A DNA stretch of 64,000 nt from Paenibacillus donghaensis (GTDB lineage: Bacteria > Bacillota > Bacilli > Paenibacillales > Paenibacillaceae), in assembly GCF_002192415.1 (NCBI RefSeq), contig NZ_CP021780.1, positions 3,286,001 through 3,350,000 of the forward strand. The letters are read 5' to 3'. The notes under the pieces are model-generated. The model worked only from the letters and a program-made list of their open reading frames with translations. It did no database searches and was not told where the DNA came from. Positions 53,054 to 62,758 of this stretch are shown one piece after another. The position numbers and the translations under genes were made by a program. Position 1 is the stretch's first letter, and each line of letters begins with the position of its first letter.

Positions 53054-53377
53054 TTATGAGGTCACACTCCTTATGTATTCCAGCATCCGCTCTACTGAAA
53101 CCATTGAATAATAGATGTCCGGCTCTGCCCCGCGGTCAGCGGATACCACCAGCAGGGCAGGTACACTGGAGATCCGGTAACGTGCAACCAGACCCGGCAG
53201 CTGGTTCACATTGCCTGCGGCCACGACCACCTCCGGGGGCAGCAGATGCTCAGCCACCTCCAGCATGCGCCGGGCGGCCCCACAGGTTCCGCAGAGCGGC
53301 GTATAGAAGAAGACAGCCAGCGGACTGCCCGCCGTATCACAGGCTTCCAGCAGCTGCGCTTCATTCATTTCCTTCAT
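53054..53377 (-). CDS. Thioredoxin-like protein, CGTC
   Basis: A 107-residue thioredoxin fold with active site CGTC in YTPLCGTCGAARRM (about 29-32) and cis-Pro in ISSVPALLVVS. Classic thioredoxin is CGPC, so this is the YtpP/YbbN-like variant group. ATG at 53377 follows GGGAGGGAATGAC and starts one base after the Nfo stop. It may keep the neighbouring iron-sulfur or redox-sensitive repair proteins reduced, which is speculation from context. Confidence 0.88.
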   Translation of the reverse strand: MKEMNEAQLLEACDTAGSPLAVFFYTPLCGTCGAARRMLEVAEHLLPPEVVVAAGNVNQLPGLVARYRISSVPALLVVSADRGAEPDIYYSMVSVERMLEYIRSVTS

Positions 53378-53378
53378 G

Positions 53379-54224
53379 TCATTCCCTCCCATACCAGGAC
53401 AGCACCGTCGCAATATCCATCCGGTGGCTGCCGTCTGCGCCTTTCTCCGTTTCCATAACGGCGGGGATTCCCCGCACCTGTTCCGACATGAGCAGGCCGG
53501 CAAGCCCTTCAGCGCCAATATGTCCCCGGCCTACAGGAGCATGCCTGTCCCGACGCGAAGCGAACGGGTACTGAGAGTCGTTCAGATGAATGGCAGTCAG
53601 CTGCTGCCAGTACCCCAGCCGCTCACCCCGCTCAAGCAGCTCTTCGGTCCGCTGCGGGTCCCAGGTTCCAGCCGCATACGCATGACAGGTGTCGAAGCAG
53701 AACCCGATAGACTCGGGTGAACGGCTAAGCTCGCGCACCTTGACCAACTCCTCCAGCGTGATGCCTTCGGAGCCGTGGTTGCCAGCCTGATTCTCTATCA
53801 GCAGCTTGGCCTTCCCTTCCCAGGAGAAGAGTGTTTCATTCATACATTGTATAATATTTTGATACCCCTGTAACGGATCAATTCCGCCAAATGGCCCGAA
53901 ATGCACCACGATCCCCAGCGAACCGCAAGCCTCGGCAATCTCCAGGTCATTGCGCAACGAGGCCACCATCACCTTCCGCTGCTCTGCACCGACAGCCATA
54001 TTGGTGGGATAGGGAGTATGGGCAATCGAAACCAGTCCCTTGGCCTCACAAAAAGCTGCACAGTCCAGTGCATCCCGCTCATCCAGCGGCTTCAGCTTCA
54101 GACTGCGCGGGTTCTTCGGGAAATATTGAAAGCATGCCGCTCCGCTCTCCCAGGCGAACCGCGCCGCTCTCCCGTAACCGCCGCGGATGCTGACATGCGC
54201 CCCGATACTGGGGCTATTGCTCAT
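53379..54224 (-). CDS. nfo: Endonuclease IV (AP endonuclease)
   Basis: A 281-residue TIM-barrel nuclease that cuts 5' to abasic sites. Opens IGAHVSIRGGYGRAA, and metal-binding residues are in VVHFGPF, LIENQAGNHGSEG, FCFDTCHAYAAG, HLNDSQYPFASRRDRH and GHIGAEGLAGLL. Slightly variant but complete. ATG at 54224 is chosen; it overlaps the Fpg stop by 11 bp, so the glycosylase/lyase and the AP endonuclease of the same repair route are translated together. The frame runs further upstream, which is overlap with fpg. Confidence 0.95.
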   Translation of the reverse strand: MSNSPSIGAHVSIRGGYGRAARFAWESGAACFQYFPKNPRSLKLKPLDERDALDCAAFCEAKGLVSIAHTPYPTNMAVGAEQRKVMVASLRNDLEIAEACGSLGIVVHFGPFGGIDPLQGYQNIIQCMNETLFSWEGKAKLLIENQAGNHGSEGITLEELVKVRELSRSPESIGFCFDTCHAYAAGTWDPQRTEELLERGERLGYWQQLTAIHLNDSQYPFASRRDRHAPVGRGHIGAEGLAGLLMSEQVRGIPAVMETEKGADGSHRMDIATVLSWYGRE

Positions 54225-55029
54225 GCTGGCAGTCCGGGCAATAGAATACCTTTCGTCCGGACAGTTCAATTTTGACAATTGTTCCCCCACCGCGCAGACA
54301 AGGCTCGCCTTCACGGTCATATACTTTGCACTGGTCGTTATAGGAACCGGTGACGGTGTCTCCGGCCATAAATGGCATCTCCATATACCCGCCGATTTCA
54401 GTAGCTTCATTCAGCACCTTAACTAGGCTGGCATACAGACGTTTGATGGATTCCTCGGTCAGATTCTGGACCAGCACCGACGGCAGCAGCCTCGCTTCGT
54501 AAGCAATCTCATCCGCATAGCAGTTGCCGATTCCAGCCATTACATGCTGGTTGACCAGCAGACTCTTGAGTGCGCCGCGCCGTCCCTTCAGCATGGCTGC
54601 GAACCGCTGTTCATTCATTCTCCGGTCCAGCAGCTCCGGTCCCAGCTTGCCCATTGCAGCTTCGCTCTCCTTAACCGTAAGCAAATGCAGATACCCCAGC
54701 CGCAGGCCCATGAAATAGAGAATCTGGTCTCCAAAAGCCAGCTCAACCTGTGTCGTTCGATCCGGCCGCTCCGCTTCCGGGCCATAGTACAGCAGACCGC
54801 CGAGCATGAGATGCAGCAGCAATCTGCGCCCGTCATGCAGATGAAACAGAATATGCTTCGCCCGCCGTTCCACGAACACAATTCTTGCTCCCATTATAGC
54901 TTCCCGGAAGGCTTCGGCCTCCAGGTTAATCGTCTTCTCGCGGTTTACGGTTACGCCTGTAATCGGTACATTTATCAAATGCTGACTTAGCAGCTTGCGG
55001 TAATTCTCCATTTCCGGCAATTCCGGCAT
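54214..55029 (-). CDS. Fpg/Nei-family DNA glycosylase with altered zinc finger
   Basis: A 271-residue bifunctional glycosylase/AP-lyase for oxidised bases. The catalytic N-terminus is PELPEMENYRKLL (Pro2 nucleophile after Met removal, Glu3), Lys in RRAKHILFHL, and the H2TH region is GIGNCYADEIAYEA. The C-terminal zinc finger should be C-x2-C...C-x2-C but reads EPCLRGGGTIV ... FYCPDCQ, so the second Cys is Gly. An extra Cys lies in NDQCKVYDREGEP and might stand in. MENYR instead of VETVR marks the Nei/Fpg-like side branch found in Firmicutes. Symbol left blank because MutM and Nei roles are not resolved. Confidence 0.88.
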   Translation of the reverse strand: MPELPEMENYRKLLSQHLINVPITGVTVNREKTINLEAEAFREAIMGARIVFVERRAKHILFHLHDGRRLLLHLMLGGLLYYGPEAERPDRTTQVELAFGDQILYFMGLRLGYLHLLTVKESEAAMGKLGPELLDRRMNEQRFAAMLKGRRGALKSLLVNQHVMAGIGNCYADEIAYEARLLPSVLVQNLTEESIKRLYASLVKVLNEATEIGGYMEMPFMAGDTVTGSYNDQCKVYDREGEPCLRGGGTIVKIELSGRKVFYCPDCQHEQ

Positions 55030-55072
55030 TTCGATCGTCCCTTCTAAGTTGGAAGTAGTAAGACCTTAGCTA

Positions 55073-55861
55073 TTATACACCGAGCGTTGTCATAAGTTCA
55101 GTTAAATCGTTACATATTTCGTCCGGAACAACACCTGAAACCTGCTGATACCTCTCGTAATTATCCCGGTTCGTGAGTCCCGTCAGCACAAGCACGGTCC
55201 GGCAGCCTGCCCCTGCTCCAGCGGCGATGTCTGTCCGCATGTTGTCGCCAATGACAACAGCATGCTCCGGCAGAATCCCCAGCAGCGAGGACGCATAGGT
55301 GATCAGATGGGATTCCGGCTTGCCAATGACTACCGGAGCCACTCCGGTTGCCGCTTCTATAGCAGCACCCAATGTTCCCGCGCCGGGCATGAAACCATCG
55401 TCGGAAGGCAGCATCAGATCAGGATTAGTCAGCACAAACTTGGCTCCGCCCAGAATCCAGCGCGATGCCTGAGCCAACGAATCGTATGTAAAAGAACGGT
55501 CGATGCCCTGAACCACATACTGCGGCGACTCGGCTACGATTTGCAGGCCTGCCGCTGCACAAGCCTGATGCAGACCGTCTTCTCCAAGTATCGCCACTCT
55601 AGCCCCGGGTAATTCGCCAGCAATGTATCTGGCTGCTGCCAGGGAGGAGGTGCAGACCTCGTCCGCTTGCGCAGCAATCCCCATTCCACGCAGATGGGCT
55701 GCCACATTTGCCGGCGTCCGCGAAGAATTGTTGGTTACGAACAGAAAGGGAACCGCGGCCTGGCGCAAGCGCCGGATCAGCTCATCCGCTCCCGTAATCA
55801 TCTTCCCCCCGTGGTAGAGGGTGCCGTCCAGATCAATTAATAGTCCTTGAATATTGTGCAT
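55073..55861 (-). CDS. HAD-IIA phosphatase (NagD/AraL-like)
   Basis: A 262-residue hydrolase. Motif I LLIDLDGTLYHGG (nucleophile Asp), motif II FVTNNSSRTP, a C2-type cap domain between motifs II and III, Lys in VIGKPESHLI (motif III), and motif IV in VVIGDNMRTDIAAG. NagD acts on sugar phosphates and nucleotides, but the substrate is not predictable. First gene of the operon HAD, fpg, nfo, thioredoxin, ABC, methyltransferase; 43 bp before fpg. Confidence 0.92.
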   Translation of the reverse strand: MHNIQGLLIDLDGTLYHGGKMITGADELIRRLRQAAVPFLFVTNNSSRTPANVAAHLRGMGIAAQADEVCTSSLAAARYIAGELPGARVAILGEDGLHQACAAAGLQIVAESPQYVVQGIDRSFTYDSLAQASRWILGGAKFVLTNPDLMLPSDDGFMPGAGTLGAAIEAATGVAPVVIGKPESHLITYASSLLGILPEHAVVIGDNMRTDIAAGAGAGCRTVLVLTGLTNRDNYERYQQVSGVVPDEICNDLTELMTTLGV

Positions 55862-56153
55862 GCAAATCCCTCTTTCCTGGCAAAATCACGCTCATTATAT
55901 ATTTAATCAGATAAATCATTAACTGGTTGAATGGCTATATCAAGCTGCTTGTGTTGCTCTGCATCTTAATTCTGATTTCCTGAAATCCAGCTTTTGTTAC
56001 GCTCTGTTTCGGCATTATCTTTAGCGGTTCGCAGCTGGAACAGACTGATAATTCTTTAAATTTTACATTCTTCGTCGAACAGAATCGAACTGCCGTCCGG
56101 CGCGGCTTTTTTTGGCAGTCAGCTGTCATTTCCTGCGCTTTCCCGGAAAATAA
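55862..56153. other. Intergenic region, 292 bp
   Basis: Upstream region of the HAD-fpg-nfo operon and downstream of rnz. A GC-rich hairpin with T7 (GCCGTCCGGCGCGGCTTTTTTT, in parts, near 56092-56113) is present on the plus strand. A 64-codon open frame on the minus strand (55935-56129) has no ribosome site and is not called. Confidence 0.4.
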
Positions 56154-57092
56154 TCAATGCCCGGAGCGCCTTCTAACCACCGGAAAGGTACAGAACTCCG
56201 CTGCCAGCAGAGTCTGCGGGAAGATGGCCGCAGCTTCTTCCCGCAGCGGCTCCAGCTCTTCGCCAGAGCTGTAGCGGGAGCTGAAATGTGTCAGCAGCAG
56301 CTGCAAGGCACCGGCTTCCTTCGCAAGCTCCGCCGCCTGACGGGCCGTGCTGTGATGATATTGGTAGGCCATCTCGGCGAGGTCATGGCCGAAGGTAGCT
56401 TCATGAATGACAAGATCGGCTTCCCGCGCCAGCGGCAGTGAACCTGCACAAGGTCTGGTGTCACCCAGCAGCGTCACCACCCGTCCCCGTTTCGGTTCAC
56501 TGATGACGTCGGCGGCGATGATGGTCACGCCCTCTTCCGTCGTAACATCCTCGCCTTTCTTCAATTTGCCGTATAAAGGTCCCGGCTTCAAGCCATAGCT
56601 GCGGATCAGCTCTGTATTAAGACTGCCGGGGCTGTCCTTCTCGGTAACACGGTAGCCATAGCTGTCAATCCGGTGCTCCAGCAGCCCTGCCTCCACCTTG
56701 AAGCAGTCATCCTCGAAGATCAGCCCGCCGGCATGCTCCACAACCTCCAGCTTATAGGGAATCCGGGATTGACTCACAGCTAGCGAAACCTCCAGATAAG
56801 CCTTCAGCCCCGGCGGCCCATAAACCGTAAGCGGGGCAGTCCCCCCCTGGTACCCACGACTGGACAGCAAGCCTGGCAGACCAAACAGATGATCACCATG
56901 CAGATGAGTAATAAAAATCTTCTCCAGCTTCCCCAGCCGCAGCGGAGAACGCAGCACCTGATGCTGGGTCCCCTCTCCACAGTCAAACATCCAGAAGCTG
57001 CGGCGCTCCTCCAGCAGGCGAAGCACCACAGAGGTTACATTGCGCTGCAGTGTCGGAATACCTGCATTAGTACCCAGGAAATACACTTCCAT
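56154..57092 (-). CDS. rnz: Ribonuclease Z
   Basis: A 312-residue metallo-beta-lactamase-fold endonuclease that trims tRNA 3' ends. Metal ligands are in FITHLHGDHLFGLPGLL (about 60-76), TLLGDTRPC and LLLTHFSSRY. The EAT-type exosite region is in DLVIHEATFGHD, and the long flexible arm lies between (about 150-185). Of two close ATG codons, 57092 is chosen because AGAGGAGG is six bases before it (the first ATG touches that site). Monocistronic between the HAD operon and metH. Confidence 0.95.
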   Translation of the reverse strand: MEVYFLGTNAGIPTLQRNVTSVVLRLLEERRSFWMFDCGEGTQHQVLRSPLRLGKLEKIFITHLHGDHLFGLPGLLSSRGYQGGTAPLTVYGPPGLKAYLEVSLAVSQSRIPYKLEVVEHAGGLIFEDDCFKVEAGLLEHRIDSYGYRVTEKDSPGSLNTELIRSYGLKPGPLYGKLKKGEDVTTEEGVTIIAADVISEPKRGRVVTLLGDTRPCAGSLPLAREADLVIHEATFGHDLAEMAYQYHHSTARQAAELAKEAGALQLLLTHFSSRYSSGEELEPLREEAAAIFPQTLLAAEFCTFPVVRRRSGH

Positions 57093-57121
57093 ATTCATCC
57101 TCCTCTCTTCTCAATCATTCA

Positions 57122-57150
57122 AGCAAAAAACCCCCCGTCACGGGAGGTTC
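57122..57150 (-). terminator. Intrinsic terminator of metH
   Basis: On the minus strand AACCTCCCG, TGA, CGGGGGGTT followed by TTTTGC. Sits 62 bp past the metH stop and just before rnz. Confidence 0.85.
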
Positions 57151-57211
57151 CGCCTGGCAGAGCCGGCAAGCTGCCCCTCACAGGACAGCTGCCGTTCTTG
57201 CTCTTGCTGTG

Positions 57212-60200
57212 TTATTGCTTCTCCACATTGAAATATTGCGCCTCCGGATGGGCAAATACCATAGCCGATACCGAAGCCTCCGGCTCCATCATGAACCCTT
57301 CGGTAAGCTGCACTCCGATATCCTCCGGTGACAGCAGCTGGAACAGCGGACCCTGATCCTCCAGATCGGGACAAGCCGGGTAACCAAAGGACACGCGGAT
57401 TCCCTGATAGCGGGCACCATGCCGCTGCTTCATCGTCATATCAGCCGGATCAGGGAAACCCCATGTATCCCGCATCATGTGATGGACCCGTTCTGCCAGC
57501 CCTTCAGCAACCTCCAGCGCCACAGCCTGCAAGGCATGCGAACGCAGATAGTCTCCGTTGTCCTTCAGTACCGTTGACTGCTCACGGACCCCGTGGCCTG
57601 CCGTAACCACCAGGAAACCGACGTAATCCATAATCCCGCTGTCTACCGGCTTCAGGAAGTCTGCCAGGCACAAATGCGGCTCTACAGCCTGTCGCGGAAA
57701 GGTGAAGGTATGCAGAACACGGCTCGTGTCCTGCGGATCATAGATCAGAATGTCATTCCCGCGCGACTGCGCCGGGAAGAAGCGATACATCGCATGAGGG
57801 GTGATTGTACCGTTCAGAATGGCCTCATGCAGGATGCCGTCAACCGTCTCCTTCAGCTCTACAGTCCGCTTATCTCCCGCTGACAACAACGTTTCCACGG
57901 AGCCTTTCAGCCCTAGATGATGGCCCAGCAGCATCTGCATATTCACATAAGGAATAATATGGCCAAGCGGATAGCTGCGCAGCACATGCCGATCCAGATC
58001 AGGCGGAATGAATACCGGCGCATCCTTGGAGATGGTCGAGTTAACCGCCCGGGTCAATGCCGGCAGCTCGGTCTTCACCGGTGCAGCTGCTACCGCATCC
58101 ACTTCATCACGGACCTCATCTTCAATGAGCGCCCGCTCACTTGGATTCATCAGTCGGTTGGCAATAGCCAGCCCATCCATCGCATCCTTGGCATAGAGCA
58201 CAAGCCCGTCATATTCAGGGCGAATCCTTGTTTTGGTGAACTTGCGGGTCAGAGCGGCACCACCGACCATGATCGGCACATCTATGCCGGCGGTACGCAG
58301 ATCCTGGGCAGTCAATACCATCTGCTGGGCAGATTTAACCAATAGACCGGATAATCCAATCGCGTCCGCTTTCTCCTTGCGGAAGGCTTCGATAATCGTT
58401 TGCGGTGGTACTTTTATACCCAAATTGATGATCTGGTAACCATTGTTGGACAGAATGATCTCGACCAGATTCTTACCGATATCATGTACATCGCCTTTGA
58501 CTGTAGCCAGCATAATCTTGCCCTTTACCGCGGTCTCATCCTTCTGCATAAACTGCTCCAGATGCGAAACCGAAGCCTTCATGACTTCAGCGCTTTGCAG
58601 CACTTCAGCGACAATCAGCTCATTGTTGTTGAACAGCCGCCCAACCTCGGACATCCCGGCCATCAGCGGTCCGTTGATAATATCCAGCGCCCCTGATTTT
58701 TTCAAGGCTTCATCCAAATCGGGGATCAACCCTTCTTTGGTTCCTTCCACAACGTAGGAGGCGAGACGCTCCTCAAGTGACAGGTTGGAGATCTTCTCTT
58801 TTTTGTCGACCTTTTTGCCGCGGAACGCCGCTACAAAGGTTGCCAGTGTCTCATCATTCGTATTATAGATTAGCTGCTCGGCCAGCTGACGCTCCTCTGC
58901 AGGAATGGAGGCATAACGTTCCACCTTCTCGGTGTTCACAATCGCATAATCCAGACCGGCCTTGGTGCATTCATATAAAAAGACAGAGTTAAGCACTTCA
59001 CGCCCTGCCTCTGGCAGCCCGAACGATACGTTGCTGATGCCTAGAATGGTGTGGACACCTGGCAGCGCCTCTTTAATGAGGCGGATACCTTCAATCGTCT
59101 CCTTCGCTGAACCAATATACTGCTCATCTCCGGTTCCTACCGGGAATACGAGTGTATCGAAGATCAGGTCTTGCGGGGCCAGGCCATATTTATGGACCAG
59201 CAGCTCATAGGAGCGTTTGGCAACGGCCAGCTTGTCTTCAGCCAGAATAGCCTGTCCAGTCTCATCAATCGTACCTACCACAATCGCTGCTCCGTATTTA
59301 TGAATCAATGGTGTGACCAGCTCGAATTTTTCTTCACCATCTTCAAGATTAATGGAGTTAATGATCGCCTTGCCCTGGCAATACTGCAGTGCCAGATCAA
59401 TTACCTCGGGATCGGTCGTATCAATCATCAGCGGAACCTTAACCTTCTTGACGACCAATTCCAGAAAAAGCTTAATGTCTATAGACTCTTCACGGTCCGG
59501 GTCCTGCACACAGACGTCAATTACCTGTGCTCCACTCTTGACCTGTGCACGGGCAATTTCCGAGGCCTCCTCGTATTTGCCTTCAACAATCAGCCGCTTG
59601 AATTTCCGGGAACCGAGCACATTCGTCCGTTCGCCGACCATATAAGGGCGGTTGTCATTCTCAACATATACCGGTTCAATCCCGGACAATGCCGGCGGAT
59701 GGTGGCCTTCCAAGGGACGGGGCGGAAAGACCGCAAGCGCCGCAGCCATCGCCCGGATATGCTCCGGTGTGGTTCCGCAACAGCCGCCGGCAATATTCAG
59801 CCAGCCCTTCTCGGCAAAGGCCGCGATCTTGCGGGCCAGCGAGTCCGGGGATTCATGATAATTCCCGTTCTCATCCGGCAGACCCGCATTTGGGTAACAG
59901 CTGACTGCGCTCGAGGAGATCTCTGCCAGAGAACGGATGTGATCACGCATGAACTCCGGACCGGTCGCACAGTTCAGCCCTATCGAGATTGGATTCAGAT
60001 GCTCAAGCGAAATGTAGAAGGCTTCAATATTCTGCCCGGCAAGTGTAGTTCCCATTGGCTCAATGGTTCCCGAGATCATCACCGGCAGCGTAATCCCCGT
60101 CTGCTCAAACGCATTGCGGATTCCGATGCTGCCCGCTTTGACGTTCAGCGTATCCTGAGACGTCTCCAGCAGCAGAGCATCCACCTTGCCTTCAATCAAG

Positions 60201-60649
60201 GCAACCGCCTGCTCCTCATAGCTGTCCACCAGTTCCTGGAAGGTTACGCCTCCCGTTACGGACAGCGTCTTGGTTGTAGGGCCCATGGCTCCTACCACAT
60301 AACGCGGACGTTCCGGTGTATCATATTTATCTGCCGCATTGCGTGCAAGCTTGGCCGCAACCAGATTAATCTCACGTGCCTTCTGCGGGATATCGTATTC
60401 TGCCAGCACCACAGAGGTAGCGCCAAATGTATTGGTTTCGATGAGATCTGCACCTGCTTCCAGGTACTGCTCATGAATCGTTTGGATGACTTCTGGCCGA
60501 GTAAGGACCAGCATCTCGTTACAGCCATCCAGATCTTCCCCACCGAAGTCTTCACCTGTAAGGGGAACCTGCTGGATCATCGTGCCCATTGCGCCATCCA
60601 GAATCAATATGCGTTGCTGCAAGCTTTCTGCCAGTGTATATTTAGCCAA
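57212..60649 (-). CDS. metH: Methionine synthase, cobalamin-dependent
   Basis: A 1145-residue modular enzyme that methylates homocysteine with methyl-cobalamin and 5-methyl-tetrahydrofolate. Homocysteine domain 1-325 with zinc ligands in LNCATG and [10 protein letters not shown]. Pterin domain about 340-620 ([16 protein letters not shown]). Cobalamin cap about 640-735 and Rossmann domain with [14 protein letters not shown] (axial His about 718). AdoMet reactivation domain about 900-1145 with [17 protein letters not shown] and [15 protein letters not shown]. Full length, no gaps. No SAM riboswitch or cobalamin riboswitch was recognised in the 118 bp upstream. Confidence 0.97.
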   Translation of the reverse strand: MAKYTLAESLQQRILILDGAMGTMIQQVPLTGEDFGGEDLDGCNEMLVLTRPEVIQTIHEQYLEAGADLIETNTFGATSVVLAEYDIPQKAREINLVAAKLARNAADKYDTPERPRYVVGAMGPTTKTLSVTGGVTFQELVDSYEEQAVALIEGKVDALLLETSQDTLNVKAGSIGIRNAFEQTGITLPVMISGTIEPMGTTLAGQNIEAFYISLEHLNPISIGLNCATGPEFMRDHIRSLAEISSSAVSCYPNAGLPDENGNYHESPDSLARKIAAFAEKGWLNIAGGCCGTTPEHIRAMAAALAVFPPRPLEGHHPPALSGIEPVYVENDNRPYMVGERTNVLGSRKFKRLIVEGKYEEASEIARAQVKSGAQVIDVCVQDPDREESIDIKLFLELVVKKVKVPLMIDTTDPEVIDLALQYCQGKAIINSINLEDGEEKFELVTPLIHKYGAAIVVGTIDETGQAILAEDKLAVAKRSYELLVHKYGLAPQDLIFDTLVFPVGTGDEQYIGSAKETIEGIRLIKEALPGVHTILGISNVSFGLPEAGREVLNSVFLYECTKAGLDYAIVNTEKVERYASIPAEERQLAEQLIYNTNDETLATFVAAFRGKKVDKKEKISNLSLEERLASYVVEGTKEGLIPDLDEALKKSGALDIINGPLMAGMSEVGRLFNNNELIVAEVLQSAEVMKASVSHLEQFMQKDETAVKGKIMLATVKGDVHDIGKNLVEIILSNNGYQIINLGIKVPPQTIIEAFRKEKADAIGLSGLLVKSAQQMVLTAQDLRTAGIDVPIMVGGAALTRKFTKTRIRPEYDGLVLYAKDAMDGLAIANRLMNPSERALIEDEVRDEVDAVAAAPVKTELPALTRAVNSTISKDAPVFIPPDLDRHVLRSYPLGHIIPYVNMQMLLGHHLGLKGSVETLLSAGDKRTVELKETVDGILHEAILNGTITPHAMYRFFPAQSRGNDILIYDPQDTSRVLHTFTFPRQAVEPHLCLADFLKPVDSGIMDYVGFLVVTAGHGVREQSTVLKDNGDYLRSHALQAVALEVAEGLAERVHHMMRDTWGFPDPADMTMKQRHGARYQGIRVSFGYPACPDLEDQGPLFQLLSPEDIGVQLTEGFMMEPEASVSAMVFAHPEAQYFNVEKQ

Positions 60650-60767
60650 GTTTAGAATCCCCCTAGTAAAACGTTAGAGTAAGTTTAGCAGAATTAAGGG
60701 AATCCGAAAAGCCTTCCTTTCCACCCCGCATTATACGTATTCATTGCTGCATCCATTCCTCCTTGTC

Positions 60768-61184
60768 TCAAGGAAGAACGGTTAATGGTTTGCTGGGCAT
60801 GGAATGCTGAGTGCGGGCGCTTACATGGGAAGTAACCGTGTACGTACCTTCTTGCTCTAAAATGCCCTCCGCTGTATACACTCCCTCGCCCGACTGCTCA
60901 CCCTTCCATTCCAGCTTTTGCTCCTTATCCGTACTGCCGACAATTTCGAACACAACCTCTTTGGCATCATTCACCGGTTCGCCGCCTTGCGTGACGGAAG
61001 CTTCCAGAACTATCTTCTCGTTAATTGACACCTGCTGCGGACTCCAGTCCAGTTCAACCTGGATGGGCTCCATGGACAGATCTAGAGCGTCATGCGACAT
61101 CTCATGGCCACCATTTGAACAGCCCATAGATACAAGCACCCCTGCTGTTGCCAGTAAAGAACCTATTGCTCTGCGGAATATCAT
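60768..61184 (-). CDS. FixH/YtkA-like lipoprotein
   Basis: A 138-residue exported protein. The signal peptide (IGSLLATAGVLVSMGC) ends in a Cys consistent with lipidation (VSMGC is a weak lipobox). The mature part is an immunoglobulin-like YtkA/FixH domain (VELDWSPQQVSINEKIVLEA in pieces, GVYTAEGILEQEGTYTVTSHV). A His/Met-rich patch (GGHEMSHDALDLSM) after the Cys and a C-terminal TQHSMPS hint at copper or heme handling, but this is inference. ATG at 61184 with GGGGGGATTCCAG upstream is preferred over the open frame to 61250. Confidence 0.85.
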   Translation of the reverse strand: MIFRRAIGSLLATAGVLVSMGCSNGGHEMSHDALDLSMEPIQVELDWSPQQVSINEKIVLEASVTQGGEPVNDAKEVVFEIVGSTDKEQKLEWKGEQSGEGVYTAEGILEQEGTYTVTSHVSARTQHSMPSKPLTVLP

Positions 61185-61471
61185 CTGGAATCCCCCCGGT
61201 TCAGTGGTATACCTCACAAGTTCAAGACAATCTGCTTCTATTATACACATATGTTTAACGTGTGACCCGGCATAAATCAGTGTAAATCTTGTGCCGTTGT
61301 TATCTGCTCATGGATACATCCAAGTTATTTTTACAAACTGTTGTAACGGGTTGTAAAGTAAAGTAGTAATTTTTTTGTGATTTCATTATCTAAAATCTCG
61401 TAACAAAAAACAGATGTAATTCACGTTCCTTCTATAATAAAGCTAAATCTTCGGCACCCTTCCGGTCAATC
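61185..61471. other. Intergenic region, 287 bp
   Basis: Upstream of the FixH-like gene. A/T-rich, with a candidate promoter-like stretch but no repeat, RNA gene or conserved operator that I can support. Confidence 0.4.
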
Positions 61472-61639
61472 TCAATACCTCCAGTTTCCGCTCAGCTCCA
61501 GCTGCCACTCATGGTCATGAGTCTGACTCGACAACCTGGACTGGTTATCGATCATCAGGCAATCCCAGCAGTATCGTGTATTTTCCCGGAGACAATACTG
61601 CGGTTCCTTTGCCTCTTCTATAGTAAGCGGTCCGGCCAT
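61472..61639 (-). CDS. Possible small cysteine-containing protein, 55 aa
   Basis: A 55-codon open frame from ATG 61639 to TGA 61472, in a stretch with no other gene. The peptide starts MAGPLTIEEAKEPQYCLREN and includes RYCWDC and HDHEWQLELSGNWRY. It has Trp/Tyr/Cys content and codon use more protein-like than expected for noise, and a C-x7-C-x2-C pattern that could hold a metal. It has no ribosome site before the ATG. I do not recognise a family, and the call is tentative. Confidence 0.3.
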   Translation of the reverse strand: MAGPLTIEEAKEPQYCLRENTRYCWDCLMIDNQSRLSSQTHDHEWQLELSGNWRY

Positions 61640-61775
61640 ATTATCATTTTATTGCATATATAGGTATTTTTGTTTAGACACACCCAAAAGTTATTTTGTA
61701 CTTTTATTAGGGCCTGAAAACATGTAATCAGCCAAACAAAACCTTTATTTCGGAGGTATTGATCTCCACGATAGC

Positions 61776-62081
61776 ATGGTTGAATCAATTACTTATGATG
61801 ACAGCACAAAAGAGTTGTTACTTACCATTGACTTAATTCAATGGCGGCAACCTTCCTATAATGAACGTACAGACTCAGAAATTATTACTAAGACCCTAAA
61901 ATTCACAGGAATTTCTCACTATGAGTTATCACCTATTACTTTAATATTTGATAACAATGATATTCTTGAAATGAAGTTTATTCCCACAACTGATGATGAG
62001 CAGGTAGAGTTTATATTAGACGGCGATGATATTATTAAGCTCACTATACAAGCTGAGCATGTAGAATGGATTGACATCTAA
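61776..62081 (+). CDS. Small hypothetical acidic protein, possible N-terminal truncation
   Basis: A 101-residue, acidic, A/T-rich protein of alternating beta strands: SITYDDSTKELLLTIDLIQW, KTLKFTGISHYEL, PITLIFDNNDILEMKFIPT, EFILDGDDIIKLTIQAEH. No family is recognised with confidence. Upstream of the ATG the frame continues as NLYFGGIDLHDS without a start codon and with a stop (TAA) before that. HDS followed by V/I and an amphipathic strand is a pattern seen in several small immunity-type proteins, so the gene may have lost its start or use a rare one. GGAGG is 19 bp before the ATG. Confidence 0.6.
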   Translation: MVESITYDDSTKELLLTIDLIQWRQPSYNERTDSEIITKTLKFTGISHYELSPITLIFDNNDILEMKFIPTTDDEQVEFILDGDDIIKLTIQAEHVEWIDI

Positions 62082-62242
62082 AAAATAACCCGCCAGTGCT
62101 GGCAGGGTACGGTGCTTCCGTTGCGCCTATTCTACCTCACTCTGGGGCAAACTGTACATTACTATATTGTGGTGACGAAGATATAAAACCTCTCCCATCA
62201 TTTACCTTTATATAGTAATATGACATTAAAGGAGCTGAGGTT

Positions 62243-62758
62243 TTGAAAAAAGCAATCATAGGGCTAGTGGCTGGCATGCTGATCGGATCGGCGGGAATGG
62301 CAGCTGCTGCGACAACTCAAACCGTCCAGGCTGTATTCGCTAAATTCACACTTTCTGTGGATGGCCAGAAGCAAACGCTGAAGAATGACCCGCTTGTCTA
62401 TAAAGGCACGACATACTTGCCAGTCCGTGAGGTGGCCGAAATGACCGGCTACGGACTGGAGTATGATAACACGAAAAAATCAATTGATCTCAAATCGAAA
62501 GGAACTGCCACTGCGAAGATTCCCGAAAACTGGATTTCTCTCGATGAACTCAAAAACCTGAACGTCACAATAACAGGAAACTTGACCGACACAATGGTCT
62601 TAAAGACAGAATCAAAATCTTTAGAAATCCCATTGCCTGTGCAAAAAAAGGGGCTATACACTGCCAAGACTGAATCTGGAAACATAGAATTGAACTTTAG
62701 TGAATCCGGTACACAGATCAATTTAGACAGTCTGTTGTCTGCCGGACTTATTCAATAA
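62243..62758 (+). CDS. Exported stalk-domain (copper amine oxidase N-like) protein
   Basis: A 171-residue exported protein with TTG start (62243) after AAAGGAGCTGAGG. The signal peptide is AIIGLVAGMLIGSAGMAAAA. One stalk (Cu_amine_oxidN1) domain follows: FTLSVDGQKQTLKNDPLVYKG in pieces, TTYLPVREVAEMTGYGLEYD. The C-terminal part has no recognised fold. Such stalk domains are abundant on Paenibacillus surface proteins; they are not amine oxidases themselves. The last 11 bp overlap the convergent small gene downstream. Confidence 0.85.
   Translation: MKKAIIGLVAGMLIGSAGMAAAATTQTVQAVFAKFTLSVDGQKQTLKNDPLVYKGTTYLPVREVAEMTGYGLEYDNTKKSIDLKSKGTATAKIPENWISLDELKNLNVTITGNLTDTMVLKTESKSLEIPLPVQKKGLYTAKTESGNIELNFSESGTQINLDSLLSAGLIQ

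Noticed and set aside
55935..56129. 64-codon frame on the minus strand as a small gene
   Set aside because: No ribosome site, no recognisable fold, and a hairpin with T-run overlaps its start region.
59171..60655. Open frame of 494 codons on the plus strand
   Set aside because: Antisense to the N-terminal half of metH; no ribosome site and no motif.
60650..60767. SAM or cobalamin riboswitch in front of metH
   Set aside because: The conserved cores of these riboswitches (for example the S-box CTTATC and GGTGGAGGGA blocks) are not present in the 118-bp leader.
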